Positions 5,392-5,533 of a DNA stretch of 5,533 nucleotides are shown one piece after another (position 1 is the first letter of the stretch; every line of letters starts with the position of its first letter). Source of the stretch: Treponema sp. (GTDB lineage Bacteria; Spirochaetota; Spirochaetia; Treponematales; Breznakiellaceae); contig JAISAK010000035.1 in NCBI GenBank assembly GCA_031266695.1, positions 1-5,533 on the forward strand, given 5' to 3'. The translations under genes were made by a program, and so were the position numbers. Below the pieces are notes generated by a model. It was not told the origin of the DNA, searched no databases, and was given only the letters and a program-made list of their open reading frames with translations.

Positions 5392-5533
5392 TTACATCTT
5401 AAAATTGATCAGCACTTTTACCATATAGAGTTCAAGGTAAAGATGGAGGGATTCCTGTCCGTTAAGACCTTGCAGGGTCGTGTTATGGGAAATGAGCGAC
5501 GAAGCAATTCCGCTCAAGGATTCCCGGGATATT
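5392..5533 (-). CDS. 3' end of an unidentified gene, truncated by the window edge
   Basis: A frame open from the right edge on the minus strand (first full codon 5532-5530) gives 46 residues before TAA at 5394-5392. It ends LHLYLELYMVKVLINFKM. The visible part starts Ser-rich (ISRESLSGIASSLISHN) and ends in a hydrophobic, probably helical segment with a basic tip. One of the other minus-strand frames stops after 16 codons. I do not recognise the family. Reasons to believe it is coding are that it stays open to the edge, sits codirectionally upstream of the protease gene, and is followed at once by a hairpin. A 46-codon open frame could still be chance, so the call is moderate. Confidence 0.5.
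   Translation of the reverse strand, partial: ISRESLSGIASSLISHNTTLQGLNGQESLHLYLELYMVKVLINFKM

Overview
The window looks like a chromosomal segment of a spirochete, most likely a Treponema-type organism (termite-gut or other animal-gut Treponema/Breznakiella relatives). This rests on three things: a divergent FliG of the spirochaetal FliG-1 type, an intracellular M16C metallopeptidase, and a moderately to strongly G+C-rich coding style with AT-rich, hairpin-laden intergenic DNA. The lineage call is inference from protein style; no rRNA or other marker is present.

Layout. Positions 1-187 hold no credible gene. They carry three closely spaced inverted repeats, two of them related in sequence, and a weak candidate promoter that ends almost on the next start codon. 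Two plus-strand genes follow: a flagellar motor switch FliG paralogue (188-1492) with an unusual ~100-residue Pro/Ala/Gly/Arg-rich N-terminal extension, and a 1053-residue M16C (PreP/falcilysin-like) zinc peptidase (1489-4650). The two overlap by 4 bases (ATGA), so they are probably one translationally coupled operon.

The plus-strand operon runs tail to tail into a minus-strand group with only 11 bases between the stop codons. Reading right to left, this group is the 3' end of an unidentified gene (5533-5392), a 71-bp gap with an inverted repeat and an extended -10-like element, a single-domain retropepsin-type (clan AA) aspartic protease (5320-4892), and a 69-residue DUF3783 protein (4871-4662) that appears to start at TTG behind a perfect AGGAGG. 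The protease and DUF3783 genes are 20 bases apart and probably cotranscribed.

How the genes may work together. FliG would sit in the cytoplasmic switch ring of the periplasmic flagellar motor. The M16C enzyme would be a soluble cytoplasmic oligopeptidase; its link to FliG is only the operon. The clan AA/DUF3783 pair is an uncharacterised dicistron whose partnership is suggested by arrangement alone. I found no mobile element, CRISPR array, tRNA or rRNA. The most notable points are the altered FliM-binding and torque-helix residues of FliG, its in-frame 15-bp tandem duplication, an apparent insertion right after the aspartic protease active site, and the structured DNA at 1-115.
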